A DNA stretch of 64,000 nt from Anaeramoeba flamelloides. Lineage: Eukaryota > Metamonada > Anaeramoebidae. The notes under the pieces were generated by a model that saw only the letters and a list, made by a program, of their open reading frames with translations, searched no databases and was not told the origin of the DNA. Below are positions 11,011-23,159 of the stretch, piece after piece. A program made the position numbers and the translations under genes. How positions within the stretch are numbered: position 1 is the stretch's first letter; each line of letters starts with the position of its first letter. The stretch spans positions 2,790,001 to 2,854,000 of the forward strand of contig JANTQA010000021.1 in assembly GCA_027625915.1 (NCBI GenBank), given 5' to 3'.

Positions 11011-12368
11011 GGATCGAGTCATTACGGTTAAAAATAATTTTCTGAAATGGATGAAAAAAATTTTGTAGATTTTTCTCAGTGCCTAGTACCAATAAAAAAC
11101 TAACCAACCTGTGAAAAGTGATCGATCTCCAAAAATCAACAATCAAAAAAGAGGACATTTTTAGAAAAAAACACAAAGAGCTACACTCAATTTCCATGAG
11201 TTTAATAGCTATCTTTTCTTAATTACATAAAAGTATTATAACTTTGAAAAAATAATTTTTAAAAGATGTATAACTGAAATCCAATTTGAAGTTTTGAGGA
11301 ACTGTAATTTTCAGAATTTACTTTTTTCCTTGTAGTGAGTTGTTTTCAAAAGGATAAATCTCACCATTCTAATTGAAGATTTGAATACCCCCCTTTTCAA
11401 AAATACCGACTTTTGAAAAAAAACACCTATTTTTGGCATATTTCTTTATTGAAATAAGTTACAACAAATGAACTTTAATTTTTGATTGAACATTAAGTAT
11501 TAAAAAAGAATAAATGTACAAACAATTTGCCGAAAAAAAAACAATTGGAAATATATATATGAAAACCCAAACATGGAAAAAAGAATAAAATGATTAATAA
11601 ATATTCCAAAAACCGAAAAAAAATCAAATTTTCAATTTAATTTAGCGATATCTTTTGATTGAAATATTTTTTATTTTTTAAAAATGAAAAATATGATTCT
11701 TTTTATACTATTAAAAAAATATATTCAAATAATCTCCCCAGTAAGTCAAATAAAAAATTCAAAAATTTTACAGTTAAAAATGAAAAAAATATTACTGAAA
11801 ATTTTTATTTTTTTTTTCAATTCCCATTAATATCTAATAAACTTGCAAACATTTTTCAAAATTTTTATTTATAATAATGTTTATTATATGAGTGTATTTC
11901 AAAAATACAAAATTTAGAGATTTTTTTTGAAAATTTTTTCATTGTCTTACGTTGTTCTTTTTGAAGTCTAATTCTTTGGTGCTTTTTGAGATCTCTCATA
12001 GATTTTTTTTTTTCATTTTTAACTATTCTCAAATGAGTTATTATTTTCTCAAGAGTGTTACAAAATCCTTATTTTGTCAAACATAGAGAGTTACCATCTT
12101 AAGACAAATTAGATTAAATTGGATTAAATTGATTGTACTTGGAGAAAGCATTTGTTTTGAATTGATGAAATTTAATCCTTTGTAAATAGTAAAGAAAAAA
12201 GTAATAATTTTTTTTTTTAAATTGATTTTTTTTCCAGTGAGCTCCTATTAAATTTTTTTATTTGTTATTTGAATTTTATCAATTATAAGATGGGCAATGT
12301 CACAATAACCTTTTTTTTTCAAGTTACTCCTTGAGTATGGAGCAAATACACAGTAAAAGACTAGACCC
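11011..12368. mobile_element. TTAA-flanked inverted-repeat element, copy 1
   Basis: Bounded by TTAA on both sides (11007-11010 and 12369-12372). The left end is GGATCGAGTCATTACGGT and the right end is the complement of GGGTCTAGTCTTTTACTGT. Both ends and flanking parts match a shorter 691-bp relative at 23160-23850, including the GAGGACATTTTTAGAAAAAA and AACCAACCT segments. The extra middle, about 11260-11930, may be another insertion. No transposase frame survives. The TTAA target is reminiscent of piggyBac-type elements, but the terminal bases (GGG rather than CCC) are not typical. Confidence 0.65.
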
Positions 12369-13402
12369 TTAATCACACTTTTTTGAAATTTCTATCTCTT
12401 TGAAAATAGTTGGTACAATATTAAACTGTTACTAGTTATTTTTTCTGAAATTCTTAATTTTTACAATTTTTTTCTAACAAACAATTCAATTTCTGATTCA
12501 ATAAACAAAAAAAAACTGAATTGGATTTGTCAACTTTTCTTTTGTTATTTAGAAAATTTGTTTCAATTGTATTTTGAAAAATTAATTAAGGAGCTACACA
12601 AGTTGAAACATGGTGTCTATTTTTTATGAAAAATAAATGAAATCGCGTTATAATCTTAAAACTTATTTTTTTGTGATTTGTGTTTTGATTACTGAAACGG
12701 ATGAGTTAACCTCATCAAAATAATTAAGGAATTTTAAGTTGATTTTTTGAAATCAAATATTTTCTAATTACTAATTTAAATGCAAAAAAAATAAATTATT
12801 ATTGGTATTAACATTTAAATTAATTGTATAAGAAGGTGTCTAGCTATTTTAAAAAAAAATACGAGCTTTTTAAAAAATTTTTTAGTTTTTCAATGTATTT
12901 TTTAAAGATATTGAATCGCATTAACATGTTATTGAAAATTTTTTTGGAGTTTTTTAACCTAGATTATTTTATAATAAATTTTCAATTTTAAGGCTAAATA
13001 TCATTTTCTATTTTATTTACAGTTTTTTTTTTGATCATTTCTTTTTTTTTTTTTTTTTTCTCATTTTTTTTGTTAAAATATAAAAACCTGTTTAGGGAAA
13101 ATTTTTTTTTTAAATCATAAAACACTTTTAAATTTTTTTCATTCTCGGGGAAATTAAGTTAACTTTATAACTTTTTGGAAACAGATTTTTAGGTAAAAAA
13201 AAAGGAGAACTTACAATTGTCACAAATAAGAAATAATATAAATAATTGTGATAAGTTTTGAAATGCTGAATTAAACTAAATCATCTAAAAGAACTAATTG
13301 GATTATCATGGTGAGGTGATTAATGATAAATATCATTTTTTTTTATCTTTAAACAGTCATAATAGAATTAATTTTAATAAAAATAATTAAAAATAAAGTT
13401 TA

Positions 13403-13437
<35 letters not shown>

Positions 13438-14756
13438 GGGGGGCTTAAGTGTGTGTGTATGTATTGGTAAAAAGAAGTAGAAGAAGAAAAAGAAAAAATG
13501 CAGTGTGTTAAAAAAACAAGATTATTATAATAATTGGGTTTTTTGATTTTAAAATGTATCTAAATTTGCAAGATATGTGGTATCTACAATTACAAGGTAT
13601 CAACTTTAAACAATTATTAAATCATAAAAAAAAATAATACAAATCATGGAAATTTTTTTTTTTCAATTTTTTTGGGACAAATCGTATTAGTATAATCCAA
13701 ATTCTATACTTATATTGAAGATTTTTTTCTAATTGAAATTTCCTTGGAATTCTTCACAATAAAATGGGTGTTGGTTGTATTTAAAAATAAAAAAAAAAAA
13801 ATTGAATATTCATACAAAAAACATTATTCACAAAAGGTATAAAGAGAGATTATCTTTTTTTATTCATTAAGTTGGTTATTATTTCATAATTTGATTAACT
13901 TTTTTGAATAAATTTTTAAATTAAATATTTCTTATATTTATTTTTTTGAGTGTTTTTTTTTATTATTATTTCTTTTTTTACTTGTCAATGTTTTAGAAAA
14001 TTTGAAAAAAAAAAAAAAATCTTTGAAACTCCTATTGTTCATGAAGAAAATTGAGGCTTTATATTTTCTTTTAAAATTCATACATTTATTATTTTAAAAA
14101 TTTTATTGTCATAGATTTTAATTTCCTAAAGAAATTGAAAATTTTTAAATGAGGCATTCCACTAAAAAGTGCCAAAAAAATATTTTTTTAAATTTATATA
14201 TAAAATGCATGATTTGTTCAGATTATTTCTATTCTGTATCCCAATTCTAATCGAAATTTTATTATTGATCTTATTTCTAAACAATTGTTGTTTGGATGAT
14301 TCTTAAAAAACAATTATTACTTTCATTTTTGGCTAGTCACCACTAATAGAATAGAGTTTATAAAGAAAATTTAAGTTTTGTATTTCTCCTAAATAATCTT
14401 GGGTTCAATTATTTTACGCTTAAAGATACTTTAATGGAATTTAAGTAAATGTATCATGAGATTCTAATTGATACTTGTTAAAAAAAAAATATTTAGAATT
14501 TTTATTTTAGAATCAAAAATCAAAATTACCAAAAATAATTTATTTTTAATAATCAATAAATTCGAAAAAAATCTCCCTTTTAAAAATCTTTTTGATTCGT
14601 ATAATTAAATAAATAAATAAATAAATAAATAAAACAAAATAAATACTTCTAGATATTGTTAAATAATCCAGAAAATTACAATACTTTATATTTGTTTAAA
14701 AATGATAAAAAAAAATAGTAAAAATACAAAATTAACAGGATAATAACATTTTTATC
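12369..14756. other. gene-free spacer with very long T tracts
   Basis: No gene recognised. It contains a T run of more than 30 bases at about 13404-13435 followed by seven G, further T tracts near 13038-13060, and an (AAAT)n run near 14610-14632. Confidence 0.5.
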
Positions 14757-16825
14757 TTAATTTTGTTTAATAATCCGGTTTCGAAATTTGAAGTTCATTC
14801 CTGACTTTGATCTTAATTTGGTGTTATGAATTCTTGATTTCTTTTTAAATTTTGTAAAAAATTTTTTTTGTGTTTGATCATGTTTTGGGTTATTATAAGC
14901 AATGGGTTTTAAGATATTTGTAGTGTTTCCTTGATGATTGTGGTTAATATTGTCACTATACCAATTAACTATATCTTCTAAAGATAAAATATTCTTATTT
15001 TTATGATCACTAAGATCCTTTTTCCTATTTTTAGTTGAAGATCCCAATTGTGTTCTAAATTTTTTATCTTTCATTTCTTGATAACTACATGGATAACAAA
15101 ATTTTTTTGTTCTTTGATTAGTATTAAAAAACTCTCGATAACCTCCTTCCAAAACATAACATTGTGGGTAATATAGATTTGGGTATTGGTTAATCTGTCG
15201 ATCTGTTTTACGGATCAATCTGCACATGGCAGGTCCTCGATTTTGTGAAAATTCACAATGGAAGACCAAGCATGCTTTTTTTTTAATGCCCTCACAAAAA
15301 AGCTTTGGGAAAATCTCTTTTGGTATATTCCAATTATGGGCTCCTTCAATGTGTCCTCCTATTTTAGTAAATTAAATGGTTTTTGTGATTTATTTGAAAT
15401 CGATTTTGTAAAGAATCAAATCAAAATATTATAAAAATAGAATTGTCTTAGATTAGGATTTTATATCGGTTTGATTTAAATTTTTATCTTATTTGAAAGA
15501 AATAAAAAACTAAAATGAAATCGCTTTTAAATGTAAATTTTACCTTCAAACTCGAAATTAAATCGGCAGTCAATGACAATTACATGATCAAAAAAATTAT
15601 TATATTTTCCTTCCAGCAAATCACACATCTATGTTAAATTGATTAAATAATTTTTGTTTTGGATTATTTTGATATTATATTCGAAAAAATAATAAAATTA
15701 ATAAAAAAATTCAAAAAATAAACAAAAAATAAACAAAAAATAAATAAAAAAAAAAAAAAAAGATTAATTTACAGTCTCTGATGAAATTGTATTCAAATCG
15801 AAAGGCTTTCCATGTGTAATTGGTAAAATTGGTTTTGTTTCATTGAAGGCTTTTTGATTAAATAGATTCACCGATTTGCTCAGGCAGACGCTATTGCAGC
15901 GCTGTATTCTTTTTTGGAAACGTGGCATTTGCTTATTTGAGCGTATTTTAAATTTTGGACTCTTTTCTTTTTGTGAATCATTCTCGTTTAAGAATTGAGT
16001 TAACGATTGTTCAAGGTCTTTACTTGCAAACCCAAATTGTTGTTCTGTAAAAGACATTCCGCGATTAATATTTGATCCTGAATGCTTTTTATGTTTCAAT
16101 TTTTTGCCATATTTGCCCGTTCGTTTCATCAATATTTGAGTTGGGGATAGTTTGTCAACCTCTCCCATGGAAGGTGATTTTAAAAATCGGTGTTTGTTAA
16201 TTCGTTTTCTTTCCTCTGGTGATTTCAAAGAGGTTGATAAATAGCTTTTTTGGTATTTAAATATGTTGTAATTTTCTTTGTTTTCTTCAACTTCTTCTTC
16301 TTCTTCTGTATTTTCTTCTCCATTGTCTTCTTCTTCTTCTTCTTCTGTGGTTGTTAAGTCACTCATATCTTCTTCTTCAACAATGTCAAATTCTTCAGTT
16401 TCGAAGGCATTGTTATTTAGAAAGGGTGAAAAAATGGAATCCATATTATTAATCTTGTTAGGGGTTAAAGAGACCCTTCCATGAAATTCTTCATTTTCTT
16501 GATCATACTCACTTTCTTCTCCTTCTTCTTCCTCCTGTTCCTCGTCCATTATTTGGTTTGGTGAAATGCCACATTGTAACCAATTTGAAGAAGGGTGGTT
16601 TTTGAAATTTTGTATCATTTTGCTTGTTTTTTCCTGTGTTTTTCGATTTCCTGAAAATTCTTGATCAAAACAATTGTTGATTTGATTTTGTAACGGATCG
16701 TTTAAAAAATTTTCAATTGTTTCTAAATCACAATTTGATGGAAGAGATAATGTTTTGTGTTGAGGTGATTGTTGTGTTTTAATAAGTCTCTTTTCAAAAA
16801 GAGAAAAATGTCGATTGAGGTTCAT
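14757..16825 (-). CDS. CDC25: CDC25-type dual-specificity phosphatase
   Basis: Three minus-strand exons, 16825-15773, 15628-15544 and 15358-14757, join in frame (introns of 144 and 185 bp, GT-AG) into 579 residues. The C-terminal part is a CDC25 rhodanese-fold catalytic domain: LPITHGKPFDLNTIS, IVIDCRFNFEFEGGHIEGA, the VFHCEFSQNRGPAMCRLIR active site with catalytic Cys414 and the HCx5R loop, then YPNLYYPQCYVLEGGYREFF. CDC25 removes inhibitory phosphates from CDK Thr/Tyr and drives entry into mitosis. The first about 350 residues are regulatory in style, with several SP/TP sites (SLTP, FSP, LKSP, LSP), an RCNSVC motif and Glu-rich tracts encoded by GAA/CTT-type repeats. The start is the first ATG in frame (MNLNRHF); the frame upstream of it opens only on TTG. 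A basic tail of about 100 residues follows the catalytic domain. Confidence 0.93.
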
Positions 16826-18888
16826 TTTGTTCAAGAGATTTGCTAAAGAATTTTTGAAAAGAAAAAATAATTTGAAAAAAAAAGAGATAAAAAAATAATT
16901 GAAAAAAAAGTAAATCTTTTCTCTTTGACTTTTTGATTTTATAAGATATAAATTACAAAACTAAAAATGCCAATGTTGGTTTTTAGACAACCCAGTTGTT
17001 TTAATCCTCTTAATTTTAACGAATTTTTTGAGATCGATGTTTTTTTATTTTTTCATAAGTTTACGTTATTTTTTAACCTCGAAAGACCCCCAATTCACTA
17101 ATAAATCGATAAGAACAAGTTTGTTTTCTTTTTTATTGTTCTTTGATTGGATTATTTTTTGATTTATTTTTATTTACATTTCAATTTTGAAATTTTTAAA
17201 AATTATTTGATTTTTTATACTTTTTTAACATTAATTCATAAAGTATTGAAATTCTGCCATTGAAAAAATAATTCAGATTTTGAACTGGAATTTACATTAC
17301 TGATAAATTGCGAAATATTTTGTTTTTAAATTCTCTAATTTTAGATTAAAATTATTTTAAATCTAGATCCAAATTTTACAATTTTTTATTGTTTATGAAA
17401 AATATTCCTTTTTGGAATTTTCTTTTCACACCAAATTCTTGTTTCCTATTTTACATTTTTAAAATGAAATTTGATCACAAAAATAAAAAAACTTTTCTTG
17501 ATAAATAATTATTTAATATTTTGAGTTAAAGGTATTGAGTTAATTTATTTTAGATTTCAAATTATAATTGCAACCCATCTCCTTCAAACCTGTTAAGGAA
17601 ACAAAAATCATTAAAATAACAATTAAAATTTAAAAGCTACACAAGAAGTAGTTCAGTCAATATAGTGATAATGAAAAACCTTGATTGAAAACGGGTAAAC
17701 AATTACAAAAATTATATTCTTACTTTTTTTTTCAGACTTGGGTATTTCAAGATAGGAACAAACCTGTGTATTATATCTAGATTTAAATTAAGTTTTGAGG
17801 TTAGATCTTGGATTAATGTAAATAGTTTCAATGATATTAAATGTTTTTGTTTCAAAAATTTCTTCATGTTTACAAAATTTCTAAAATAAAATGTTTTTTC
17901 AGTAAAATTCAAAAAATTGATACCTTTTTCAAAAAAGTTAAAACTTAATCTTTCAATATCTTCCTAATTCTTTTTGGTAAATTATTTCAAGAAACTTATT
18001 TCTTGTTTATTTGCTATTACACATTCTTTGTTACATTTCTTTCCACAACCAACCAATATTTTTAAAATGAGCTATTTTCATAATGGGTTAAAGGCTTTCA
18101 AATGTGGTTGTTATTACGGCTGTATTTCAAAATATGTGATCAGAAAACTTTATATAAGAGTTTAGTTTTTTCTTCTCTTCAATTATGTTTCATAAAAAAG
18201 CCCAATCACAATTTAAAAGTTTTTCTGATTAAAATCATAAATATTACCAACTAAGAATAGTTTTTTAAATCACATCGTTTAATAATACATGTTCAATAGT
18301 ATTAACCCATTAATAAAAGTAAATTTATGATTTTTTTCTTCCAATTCCAAAACAACTGGGGATTTAATATCCATCAGTATACCTAAAACCAAATTAAACT
18401 TCAAGTAAAACTTTTGATTTTTTGAGAAAATTTTAAATTATTGATTGAATTTGTTGAAATTTTTCTCCTGTTTTTTTACTTTAAGTAAAATTTTAAGTTT
18501 ATTTTTCAAGATGAAAATTTTCTGTAAGGTTAAAAACCCACAAAGTATGAAAATATATCCTATTAAGTCTTGTGTTTGATTATATTGTTTTAGTAATTGT
18601 ACTGATAGATCTTTAACTTAATATGTATTTTAATATATATTCAAAAAGTCTAAATTTTCTTTTTCTTGTTTTTTGTTTTTTCGAAATCAGAATTGCTCAT
18701 AGTAAGGATATAAGATTAGAGATAATATAGTAAAAATTTATTGATTTTTCAGTATTTAATGGAAATTTTTATTTAGGTTTGGTTTTATTTGACTTTTTAC
18801 AAGCATTTCATTTTTTGTTTTATTATACCATTTAGCCAAAGTGAAAAAAATCCAATCTACAACATAAATATAAATTTTTTATAACTTA
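16826..18888. other. gene-free spacer, two weak short frames
   Basis: No gene recognised. A minus-strand frame at 17712-17912 and a plus-strand 32-codon ATG frame at about 18067-18165 (with a KCGCYYGC segment) are the only coding-like stretches. Neither matches a family I can name. Confidence 0.3.
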
Positions 18889-19322
18889 CAGTTGTGGAAA
18901 AAAAGTGAAACTGGAAAAAAAGTGAAACACGGTTTTTAATTGGGAACATTACTGAAAATTCAAAGTAAGATCAATGAAAAAAAGAATAAATAAATAAATA
19001 AAGACAAAATGAAGTATTCGCCACAATAACAGTTTTTTTAATACTATTATTAGGTATGGGTTTTTCTTTGATTGATCAATTATTAAAAATTTGTTCAAAA
19101 AATTGACTATTTTTGAGATCTCAAAAACCACACACACAATTTCGATAAATCAAGTAGATTTAAATAGTATTTGTTGGGTTGATTGAAAATTATATACTGG
19201 ATTATTATTTGAAGTTAATTGGTTTCTTCTTTTTATTGATTTTACTTTTCATTTTCAGTAATGTTCCCAATTAAAAACCGTGTTTCACTTTTTTTCCAGT
19301 TTCACTTTTTTTCCACAACAGT
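18889..19322. repeat. mariner-like MITE A1 with long terminal inverted repeats
   Basis: A 434-bp element preceded by TA. The terminal inverted repeats are about 70 bp and nearly perfect, starting CAGTTGTGG. Each contains two tandem 17-bp units (GGAAAAAAAGTGAAACt then GGAAAAAAAGTGAAACa) followed by an inner core TTTTTAATTGGGAACATTAC. The interior is AT-rich with no transposase. A second copy, A2, lies at 34937-35340. Confidence 0.9.
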
Positions 19323-20713
19323 TATCTTCAAATTTATAAGTCTGAACCCAAAAATTCAGATTTCCTAAAAAAAAAAAATGTAAATCGAGAAAAAAATGAC
19401 TTTTTCAATAAACTTTAAAACTTCTGTTAGGTTGAAGATTGGTTAGTGAAAAGTCAAAATTACAAACAGTTCTACCTCACACCATATAATAGTTTTAAAT
19501 TCTTCAGCCATTGTCAAGGTCAAAATTGTCTCGACATTTTGAGAAAAAATTAACATTTGATTGCCAATTTTTCGAATTCCTGTTTTAAATACACACTTTT
19601 AATTTACGATATCATCTTTACCTTTTTCTTGTTGTCTGTTTCTTTGATCTTTTCATGTCTAAATTAAAAAAAAAAAAACAATGTTACTTTAATTTTCATC
19701 ACCTATTAACCTGGTGTGTGGGTGTATATACTACATAGAGGTCGATTTTTTGATTTGATAAAACCGGTTTTACATGTGTGATCCACGCTTAAAATCAGTT
19801 TGTCTGATATATAGATTTATGTATGTGTTGTACAAAAAACAAAAAAATCAAGTAGCTGAACTAATTATGAATTATGTAAAAGTTAAATTTTTATCAATTT
19901 TCTTCCCCAACTAATATTTTTTTTTAAAAAAAATAATTCTTTTTCTCAGTCTTTAAAGAGCTTAGAATTTCCAAGAGTTTTAAACCAAAAAAAAAAAAAC
20001 TTTATCTTGATATAGTGTTTTCAGAATAGAAAATCAAATTATTTTCATGGTTTTAAATACACCCCACCACCACCCCCAAATATAAGAGATTTATTATAAA
20101 AAAAAAAAACAATTATAGAACACTGGTATGATTTATTACTTTTTTCGAATAAAAATAAAGTTTAATTATTGATAAATCCAACTTATTGTCCCACCCCCTC
20201 ACTCATAATATTCTCAAATAAATGAAATATTAATGTTTTAATATTTTTACTCAAATACCCATTTTAAGATTTTTTTAGAATCCGCTTTGAATAAAGAATT
20301 TTATCCCAATAAAAAGAAAGAAATTCAATAAAAAAGTTGATTTTGAAATATTGTTTGAAAGGGCTATTTCTTTGAAAATAGAATTATCTGTATGATATAA
20401 AGGGAATTAAACCTACATTTTTTTACAGTTAAAAAAAAACATTAAAAATTCAGAAATCATTTTAGCACATGTATAGTATCATTGGATCAATGAAATATTT
20501 TCAGATCGAAAACTTCTCTGTCTCACAAAAATTCTGGGTTTGTATTAAATTTTTAAAAATAAAATAAAAAAAAAAAAAAAAAAAAAAGTTAAAAAGTTAA
20601 CATGTAAATTTTTAATCATGATAGCTACCAAGTTTCAATTATTATTGATTTTCAATTTAACATTTTTTTTTTAATCGTAGGTAATTTTTTCTCATAATAT
20701 TTAAAGTAGCAAA
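19323..20713. other. gene-free spacer
   Basis: No gene or clear repeat recognised. Contains A and T tracts and a short CACCCCACCACC-like stretch near 20060. Confidence 0.4.
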
Positions 20714-22033
20714 TTAATTTTTCGATTTTTTAAATTTAGAAAATTTTGATCTTCGAGAAGAAAAAAAATCATCAAAATCATCACCCTCTTCTGATTTTTC
20801 AGTATTTTGTTGTGTTTGCCGTGTCTGCTGCATTTGCTTGGGTTGTTGCATTTGCTGGGTTTGGAAGAAATTTTGTTGATTTTGCTGATTTTGCTGATTT
20901 TGTTGGTTTTGTTGTATTTGCTGATTCATATTGATTTGTTGTGGTTGGAATTTCTGATTTTGTTGATTTTGCTGGGTTTGATGATTTTGCTGATTTTGTT
21001 GAACTTGTTGTGGTTGGAATAAGTTTTGTTGATTTTTCTGGGGTTGCTGGGTTTGTTGAGTTGATGGTTTCCTTGAGAAAAATAAATCAAATTCATCAGG
21101 CTCATTTTGTTTTACTTGGATTTTCTGATTTTGTTGAATTTGTTGATTTTGCTGATTTTGTTGGATTTGTTGTGGTTGGAAGAAATTTTGTTGACTTTGC
21201 TGTTTCTGTTGATTTTGCTGGCTTTGTTGTGGTTGGAAGAAATTTTGTTGAATTTGCTGTTTTTTCTGATTTTGTTGAATTTGTTGTGGTTGGAATAAGT
21301 TTTGTTGATTTTGCTGACGTTGTTGTGTTTGTTGCTTATTTTGAGTTTGCCCACCCATTAAAAAATCTAAATTAAAGTCGTTGTTGTTTAAATTTTTTTT
21401 TGGTTGATTATTATGGTTAAATGTTGTCGTCTGCATGTTATTATTGCCAAGTGACAATAAATTATTATTCATCCCATTATTCATCTGTTTACCCCCTCCC
21501 ATTACATTGGTGTTATTATTCACCCCTCTAAAGGTTTGATTCGTGGAATTGTTCTGATTTGAATATTGGGTATTCGATGGGAAAAATGAATTTAACCCTT
21601 GTTTATTATTATTTATGTTTTGTTGATTGTTTGAAGAATAACTAAATGGATTCTCTTTTGATTTATTATTGTTTTGGTTTTGTGTTTTAGTTACAGTGGA
21701 TGTGCCTAGAAAATCAAGCCCTAGGTCAATAAGTGATCCCCCCTCGGTTTTTTGTTTAATAGAATTTTCGGTTTTTGGTATATTTTGAACAATATTGTTT
21801 GTTTGTACCCTTTGGCGTTCATTTTGATTGTTTTTTGTTGGGATACTAAAATTGCCCAAGCTAAAGAACTGCTCTTGATTTTCTTTTTGTTGTTGAATGA
21901 TATTTTGTATATGCTTTTCATTTCCATTTCCTGATTTCAATGATGATGATTCTTCATATCCATATCCATATTCTTTTTTTTCTTGGTTGATATCATTGTT
22001 TGAATTTTCCTTTTGCACAATTTCAACTCTCAT
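20714..22033 (-). CDS. Q/N-rich low-complexity protein, possible endocytic adaptor tail
   Basis: A minus-strand frame of 439 residues from the first ATG (MRVEIVQKENSNND). Most of it is Gln/Asn-rich with a degenerate repeat of the type QQNFFQPQQIQQNQQ, about five copies around the middle. Four short acidic/hydrophobic islands break the low complexity: LIDLGLDFLG at residues 101-110, FNLDFLMGG, FDLFFSRK and FDDFFSSRR. LIDLG resembles a clathrin box (L-hydrophobic-x-hydrophobic-D/E), and the DF-type motifs resemble adaptor-binding motifs of epsin/AP180 tails. That role is inference; no ENTH or ANTH domain was found. An upstream exon is possible, because the frame continues a few codons above the ATG to an AAAAAG that could be an acceptor. 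The Lys-rich C-terminus ends at a clear stop. Confidence 0.7.
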   Translation of the reverse strand: MRVEIVQKENSNNDINQEKKEYGYGYEESSSLKSGNGNEKHIQNIIQQQKENQEQFFSLGNFSIPTKNNQNERQRVQTNNIVQNIPKTENSIKQKTEGGSLIDLGLDFLGTSTVTKTQNQNNNKSKENPFSYSSNNQQNINNNKQGLNSFFPSNTQYSNQNNSTNQTFRGVNNNTNVMGGGKQMNNGMNNNLLSLGNNNMQTTTFNHNNQPKKNLNNNDFNLDFLMGGQTQNKQQTQQRQQNQQNLFQPQQIQQNQKKQQIQQNFFQPQQSQQNQQKQQSQQNFFQPQQIQQNQQNQQIQQNQKIQVKQNEPDEFDLFFSRKPSTQQTQQPQKNQQNLFQPQQVQQNQQNHQTQQNQQNQKFQPQQINMNQQIQQNQQNQQNQQNQQNFFQTQQMQQPKQMQQTRQTQQNTEKSEEGDDFDDFFSSRRSKFSKFKKSKN

Positions 22034-22149
22034 TAGATTCTGCACCCGTTCATTTGCTTTTTAATTAGTAATTTATGTATATACGAATAATAATACGTAT
22101 TTGTTTGTTTATAATTGAAATTCATTCAATTTTTGTTGTAAAAAAGATT

Positions 22150-22450
22150 CTCAAAAAAAAAATTCTCATGGTTTTCGAAAAAAGTTGAATATTTTTTCAG
22201 ATTTCATAAAAACTTTTCTTCGTTAGTATTCTCAATTCGTAAATTTGCAACATCAAATTAAGTGAAATATTAATACCATTTGAATTAACACCCATTGTAT
22301 TTGTGCCAAAATATGTTCATAAAAAGATTTGCAAAAAATAGAAAAAAAAAAATTGATCTTTTTTTGGTGAAAAGTTAGTTTTTACAATAAAACCAAACGA
22401 TTAGATTGGATTTTATTTAAAGAGAAATAAACTTCCCATTTTTTCTAAAA
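22150..22450. repeat. dispersed repeat L, copy 1
   Basis: A diverged relative of 46545-46857 and 62646-62970. They share AAGTGAAATATTAATACC/TG followed by ATTGAATYAA, and a GGAAATATG-type end region. Edges are uncertain. It lies just upstream of the Q/N-rich gene. Confidence 0.5.
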
Positions 22451-22639
22451 AAGAAAAAATAAATAAAAAATATTTTTAAACTTAAAAGAGATGGGTATAA
22501 ACATTTCATTCGATTAAAAATCAAAATTTTCAAGTAATTAATATATGGAAATAATAACAGGCTTTAGTAACTACTAAATTACTTTTAATGAAAAATTAGC
22601 AACTTTGAGTATGTAAATTGCTTTAATAAAACCAAACAA

Positions 22640-22939
22640 AGTTGGGTGATAGTAACCAATTATTTGATCGATCATATTTATTTTTGGTTACAAATTGAAA
22701 CAAATTTTCAATTAATTTTTTTGTTTTGCTCTCTCCAAAAATTTTAACATGCTCTTAATTTATTATGGCTTTTAATTATTTTATTTTTAGTTTTGTGGGA
22801 TTGTAATTTATAAACAATTGTTCGCATTTCAATTGGTGGAAAGTTCTAATTTGGCATTTCTTCTAGAGAATTGATTAAATACGATTTTTTTTTCAAAAAT
22901 TGAGTTTTGGTGTGCTCAAAATTTTGAATTATAGTTTAT
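22640..22939 (-). repeat. CTAAAC-ended MITE, truncated copy
   Basis: Matches the minus orientation of the 3487-4028 element, including GCTCTCTCCAAAAATTTTAA and the terminal AAAATTTTGAATTATAGTTTA. About half of the element is missing on the left side. Confidence 0.65.
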
Positions 22940-22994
22940 TTAAATATCCAAAATTGTTATTCATCATTTCTTGATCATGATTTAATAAAAAAGT

Positions 22995-23002
22995 AGCTGT
23001 AT

Positions 23003-23040
<38 letters not shown>
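22995..23040. repeat. poly(A) tract
   Basis: An uninterrupted run of more than 30 A. This is one of several very long homopolymers in the spacers (compare the T run at 13404). Confidence 0.9.
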
Positions 23041-23041
<1 letters not shown>

Positions 23042-23159
23042 AAAGATATTCAGGTACCGTAACTCCATGTAAAAATTAACACTAAAAAAGTAAATTTTCG
23101 ATCAAAAGGCTTTTTTTTTTTTTTTTTGGTAAATTCCACTGAGGAAAATTAATTCTTAA

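Noticed and set aside
20746-21375. Plus-strand frames rich in Leu, Val and Phe
   Set aside because: Antisense shadows of the Gln/Asn repeats; hydrophobic composition follows from CAA/TTG complementarity.
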